Positions 1 through 5,830 of a stretch of DNA of 5,830 bases are shown piece by piece. Each line of letters opens with the position of its first letter. Position 1 is the first letter of the stretch. Source of the stretch: Planctomycetota bacterium (GTDB lineage: Bacteria > Planctomycetota > Phycisphaerae > WQYP01). The translations under genes were made by a program, and so were the position numbers. The notes beneath the pieces were generated by a model. It ran no database searches. It had not been told where the DNA came from and worked only from the letters and a program-made list of their open reading frames with translations. Where the stretch lies: positions 1 through 5,830 of the forward strand of contig JAKCCC010000146.1 of NCBI GenBank assembly GCA_021838985.1, read 5' to 3'.

Positions 1-21
1 TTACTGCGGGAAAGTCAGACT

Positions 22-28
22 AAAGGAG
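22..28 (+). promoter_or_regulatory. Ribosome binding site of the pyrophosphatase gene
   Basis: The sequence AAAGGAG lies six bases before the ATG at position 35. It is a near-perfect Shine-Dalgarno match at normal spacing and supports that ATG as the true start. This matters because the start includes an N-terminal extension not found in typical family members. Only 34 bases precede the gene, so its promoter lies outside the window or cannot be recognised. Confidence 0.85.
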
Positions 29-34
29 TCAGGT

Positions 35-2653
<2,619 letters not shown>

Positions 2654-2710
2654 GGCGCCCTTCCCGCGCTACGGCCCCAACGCGATGGAATGGGAAAAAT
2701 CGCCGGCGAA

Positions 2711-2758
2711 GCTGATTCGCATCACTCCCGGACACCTTCGCTCCACGGCGAAATCAGC
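2711..2758. repeat. Imperfect inverted repeat in the 217-base spacer
   Basis: The arm GCTGATTCGC (2711-2720) pairs with GCGAAATCAGC (2748-2758), leaving one bulged A and a 27-base loop. It lies in the spacer 2654-2870 between the two genes. No T-tract follows, so it is not a clear intrinsic terminator. It could be an mRNA structure, a protein-binding site or chance. The spacer also holds CGCCGGCGA twice (2701-2709 and 2831-2839), the first copy within the perfect palindrome TCGCCGGCGA (2700-2709). A short GGGCA/TGCCC hairpin spans 2785-2800. I find no convincing -35/-10 promoter in the spacer. Confidence 0.3.
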
Positions 2759-2857
2759 GCGCTGCAGAAGCTAAGTGACCGCTGGGGCAGGAAGATGCCC
2801 TGTTGCTCCTGGTCCTTTTATCGTGGCAGGCGCCGGCGATCAGCGGGGATGGTTCTG

Positions 2858-2866
2858 AAGGGAGGG
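2858..2866 (+). promoter_or_regulatory. Ribosome binding site of the propeller-phosphoesterase gene
   Basis: AAGGGAGGG ends four bases before the ATG at 2871, with the GGAGG core at 2861-2865 and five bases between. This is a strong Shine-Dalgarno sequence. It favours the ATG at 2871 over the in-frame GTG at 2895, which has only a weak purine run before it. Confidence 0.75.
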
Positions 2867-2870
2867 TCCC

Positions 2871-5783
2871 ATGCTGACCAATAGGGACCGCACTGTGAAC
2901 ACCCGCTACCTCGCCGGGCTGCTGGCGGTGGGGGTGGAGCTGCTTGCAACCGTGACTATGGCCGGTGCGGCGCGTCCTGGCGCGACCGTTACGCCGCGGC
3001 ACATTCTGCCTGACGGCCGCTGCGTCACTCCGGTGGGGCGCATCCGATTGACGCCCAATTTCGCCATCGGCGTGGCCGGGATGGGACCCGCGGTGCTGGT
3101 GGAGGCGGCGGGGGCCGGCGCCCGGCATACCGTAACCGTCCTGTCCGCGGCGAATCTGAAGCCGTTGAGTCAGTTGACTTTTTTCAAAACGGCCGCCCGC
3201 CGGGGCGATCGGCGCAGCGGCCTGACCAACCAGAGTTTGTTTCAGGGCATTACCACCGGGCCGCACCATATGATCTATGTCGCCGGCGGTTTTTCCGACG
3301 ACGTCGTGGCGCTGCGGCTGTCCGATGGCCGGCTGCATCTGGTCCGTCGTTATGCGCTGCGCTATCAGCCCTTTCCGTCATCGCAATACCCTTACCAATA
3401 TCAGGGTCCGCACGACCAGCCGTATCACTTTTATCCCGATTCCCTGGCGCTCTCGCCGCGTGGCCACTATCTTTACGTGACGGGCTTGTTGAGTAACAGC
3501 GTCGCCCGAATCAACCTGGCTCGAGGTCAAACCGTTTATACCAACGCGGGAGCCTATCCCTTTCAGGTGGTGGCGGCCGATGCGGGCCAGCGGCTGGTCA
3601 TCAGCGACTGGGGCGCCAATGGCGTAACGGTGATCAAGAGCGCCGCTATGCAACGGATTGGCTTTATTCGCCTGGGGCCTCCTACCGGCCCGACCAATCG
3701 CCGACCGGGCGTCCATCCTACCGCGATGACGCTTGACGGCGCCCCCGGCCAGGCTCCGCCGGCCGGGGTTTCAGCCCAGGCGCGCCGGCCGTTGGCCGCC
3801 AGCGGTTCCGCACGGGTCTGGGTGGCCTGCGCCAACAGCGACCGGCTCTCCTGCGTGGACAGCCGCCTGCTGGCTGTGGTGAAAATCATTCCCGATCAGC
3901 CCTATCCCACCGCCCCACCGGGCAGCTTCCCCGACGCGCTGGCGGTGCATGGGCGGTATCTTTTCGTCGCCAACAGCGGCAATAACGATGTGGCTGTTTT
4001 CAACCGCCACGACGACCGGTGTCTGGGTTTAATCCCCACGGGTTGGTATCCCACCGCCCTGGCAATTCACCGCCACGCCCTGTACGTGGCGACCGCGAAG
4101 GGGCTTGGCTCAACGGCCAATCTGCGGCGGCAATGGATCGGCGATTCCATGCCCGGCTTGATTCAGCGAATTCCACTGACCGGCCTGCGGCCCAAGCTGG
4201 CCCACTGGACCCGGCAGACACGGCGCGACAATGGTTTCACCGCGCGGCAGCGCGCCCGCCGCGCCGCCGCCAATCAACGTGTGGCAGCCTTCCTGCACCG
4301 GCATATTCGGGAGGTGGTGTTCATTTTGCGCGAAAACAAAACTTTCGATGAAGATTGCGGCGACTATCGCCGGGCGGGACGCTGGGCGGACCCACATCTG
4401 GACCTTTATGGTCCGCGGGAACTGCCTAATCTATACGCGTTGGCCGATCGCTTCGCCCTGGCGGTTAACTTTTACGTCGATGGCGAAGTGACCGCCCAGG
4501 GGCATCAATGGACCACCGCCGCGGAGGATTCCGATTTCGTGCAGCGCACCTGGCCGATGTACTATTCCGGCCGCGGACTGGTCGGCAATCCCGGCTGGAC
4601 CCAGAACCTGGGCCGGCCAGAGTTTCACGCCGTCACGGGTCTAAACGGCGCCGACGACCCGCAACGCGATTATGTGCCTCTGGCCGCCCTTCCACCGGCT
4701 TCCAACCCCTGGATCTCTTATCCGGGGGGAATGTTCCTCTTCAACGATTTCTTACGGCACCACGTATCCTTTGAAGATTTTGGCGAATTTGTTTCGCGGA
4801 GCGAGGCCGGCGACATCGCCGGACGAATGCATCGCCATATTTGTACGCCTTTTCCCGCGTGGAACCGGTTTATTCTCGATACGTACCGGGCCGCGGTAGT
4901 GAAGCGATTCATCCAGGCCCACGCGGGGAAGTTGCCGCGATTCATGTATATCTGGCTGCCCGACGACCATACCGCCGGCCGCACGCCGGGCTATTACACG
5001 CCCGATTATTACGTAGCCAATAACGATCTGGCCACGGGGCGCATTGTCGCGGCCTTAAGCCGCACGCCGCAATGGCGGCACATGTTGATTATCGTCACCG
5101 AGGACGATGCTCAATCCGGGGCTGACCACATTGACGCCCACCGTTCGCTGGCCGTGCTGATTAGCCCCTGGATCAAACCGGGCGTGCTGATTACCCATCG
5201 CTACAGCCAGGTGGATTTGGTGCGAACGGTGGAGGCTATTTGCCGCGTGCCGCCGATGGCGCAGTGGGACGCCAACGCCGCAGTCATGGATGGTATGTGG
5301 GCGGCGCATCCGCATGGGGCGCCGTACCACGCGCGGCCCATGGAGGTGCCCATGGCTTATAATCCGGGACGGACGGGATGGGTGCGGCGGCTGCGACGGC
5401 AAGCTGGCCAAACCGGACATTGGCTTTCGCCGGAGTGGCTTCGAGCGCATGGCCCCCGCGTAATCCCATCGCGGCCGTCCCCCGCCGGTGGACCCCTTTC
5501 TCCGGTAACCCCACAGCGTGTGCCCCCGCTCGGCGCCGGGGCTGGCCGCACGCCCGTGCCTTCCGGCATCCCGGTGTCACCATCTATTTCCAACCCGTAC
5601 ACGCCCACCACACTTCTGACTATTGCCGGCCCGGAACAACTGCGCCAGGAATGGATCGCGGTAAAAGGATTGGCCCGCTACCACGCCCTGCTGGCCTACC
5701 TGCGCCGCCTGGGGCGGCGACAACATCAGCCGCTGTCCCACTACATCGCCGGCGATGACGAGGCTTCGCCCGCCCGCCGTTGA
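2871..5783 (+). CDS. Exported YncE-type beta-propeller / alkaline phosphatase superfamily phosphoesterase fusion
   Basis: This 970-residue protein is probably secreted or periplasmic and probably hydrolyses a phosphate ester; its substrate is unknown. Seen: a basic N-terminus and a hydrophobic stretch (residues 13-33) ending in AGAA, a plausible signal peptidase I site near 33-34. Residues about 60-420 form a YVTN-like propeller, with blade strands such as IYVAGG (135-140), LYVTGL (201-206), VWVACANS (316-323) and LFVANSGNND (364-373). Recurring inter-blade motifs are YPDSLAL (188-194), GAYPFQV (227), GVHPTAM (280), GSFPDALAV (351) and GWYPTALAI (391). Residues about 478-812 match the Phosphoesterase family (PF04185-like): ENKTFDE (488-494), DGEVTAQGH (537-545), DDHT (698-701), EDD (744-746) and DHIDAH (752-757). 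These supply the Asp, Glu and His ligands expected for a two-metal site. T541 or T491 is a candidate nucleophile; I cannot settle which. A proline-rich linker (about 864-915) and a basic, probably helical end (920-970) follow. The fusion architecture is known in bacteria, and the family assignment is confident. Confidence 0.92.
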   Translation: MLTNRDRTVNTRYLAGLLAVGVELLATVTMAGAARPGATVTPRHILPDGRCVTPVGRIRLTPNFAIGVAGMGPAVLVEAAGAGARHTVTVLSAANLKPLSQLTFFKTAARRGDRRSGLTNQSLFQGITTGPHHMIYVAGGFSDDVVALRLSDGRLHLVRRYALRYQPFPSSQYPYQYQGPHDQPYHFYPDSLALSPRGHYLYVTGLLSNSVARINLARGQTVYTNAGAYPFQVVAADAGQRLVISDWGANGVTVIKSAAMQRIGFIRLGPPTGPTNRRPGVHPTAMTLDGAPGQAPPAGVSAQARRPLAASGSARVWVACANSDRLSCVDSRLLAVVKIIPDQPYPTAPPGSFPDALAVHGRYLFVANSGNNDVAVFNRHDDRCLGLIPTGWYPTALAIHRHALYVATAKGLGSTANLRRQWIGDSMPGLIQRIPLTGLRPKLAHWTRQTRRDNGFTARQRARRAAANQRVAAFLHRHIREVVFILRENKTFDEDCGDYRRAGRWADPHLDLYGPRELPNLYALADRFALAVNFYVDGEVTAQGHQWTTAAEDSDFVQRTWPMYYSGRGLVGNPGWTQNLGRPEFHAVTGLNGADDPQRDYVPLAALPPASNPWISYPGGMFLFNDFLRHHVSFEDFGEFVSRSEAGDIAGRMHRHICTPFPAWNRFILDTYRAAVVKRFIQAHAGKLPRFMYIWLPDDHTAGRTPGYYTPDYYVANNDLATGRIVAALSRTPQWRHMLIIVTEDDAQSGADHIDAHRSLAVLISPWIKPGVLITHRYSQVDLVRTVEAICRVPPMAQWDANAAVMDGMWAAHPHGAPYHARPMEVPMAYNPGRTGWVRRLRRQAGQTGHWLSPEWLRAHGPRVIPSRPSPAGGPLSPVTPQRVPPLGAGAGRTPVPSGIPVSPSISNPYTPTTLLTIAGPEQLRQEWIAVKGLARYHALLAYLRRLGRRQHQPLSHYIAGDDEASPARR

Positions 5784-5830
5784 CCCGCACCGATCGCGGC
5801 ATTACTGTTGCCATTCGATTCCGATGACTT

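Noticed and set aside
2785..2820. Possible intrinsic terminator (GGGCA/TGCCC hairpin, then CTTTTA)
   Set aside because: The stem is only five base pairs, and the four-T run lies 15 bases past the hairpin, too far for a normal terminator.
2690..2884. A 64-residue + strand open frame in the spacer
   Set aside because: It has no convincing ribosome binding site, overlaps the start of the next gene by 14 bases, and has a composition unlike a real small protein. I cannot fully exclude it.
2754..3338. A 194-residue minus-strand open frame covering part of the spacer and the start of the phosphoesterase gene
   Set aside because: It overlaps the signal peptide and propeller coding region, has no recognisable domain, and shows the His/Arg/Gly-rich composition of antisense frames.
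5744..5757. Perfect 14-base palindrome CATCGCCGGCGATG
   Set aside because: It lies inside the coding region, encoding part of YIAGDD near the C-terminus. Palindromes of this sort are expected by chance in GC-rich DNA.
5784..5830. The 47 bases after the phosphoesterase stop codon
   Set aside because: I see no hairpin with a T-tract, no promoter and no start of another gene in this short end segment.

Overview
This GC-rich, gene-dense window of ordinary bacterial appearance holds two complete protein-coding genes, both on the + strand. They are separated by a 217-base spacer, with short flanks at each end. I see no tRNA, rRNA, CRISPR array, insertion sequence or phage gene. The long open frames on the minus strand are best explained as GC-rich antisense shadows of the two real genes.

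Bases 35-2653 encode an 872-residue membrane-embedded, ion-pumping inorganic pyrophosphatase (H+-PPase, hppA). All its catalytic signatures are intact, and the residues that distinguish K+-independent enzymes (K575 and T578) are present. It is longer than the usual 16-helix enzyme. An additional hydrophobic segment at each end suggests about 18 membrane helices with both termini in the cytoplasm.

Bases 2871-5783 encode a 970-residue exported protein. It has a signal peptide, then a YncE/YVTN-type beta-propeller (about residues 60-420), then an alkaline-phosphatase-superfamily phosphoesterase domain (about 478-812), and finally a proline-rich tail. It belongs to the known 'YncE family / alkaline phosphatase family' fusion type. 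Its metal-binding motifs look intact; its substrate is unknown.

Both proteins act at the cell envelope and on phosphate compounds. One couples cytoplasmic PPi hydrolysis to ion pumping; the other probably cleaves phosphoesters outside the cytoplasm. The 217-base gap and the separate strong ribosome binding sites do not require a shared transcript, so a functional link is only a guess. The source is probably a Gram-negative environmental bacterium of a group such as Planctomycetota or Acidobacteriota. This rests on general familiarity with where such proteins occur and is low confidence. I did not find a convincing undescribed system here; the most unusual points are the terminal extensions of the two proteins.
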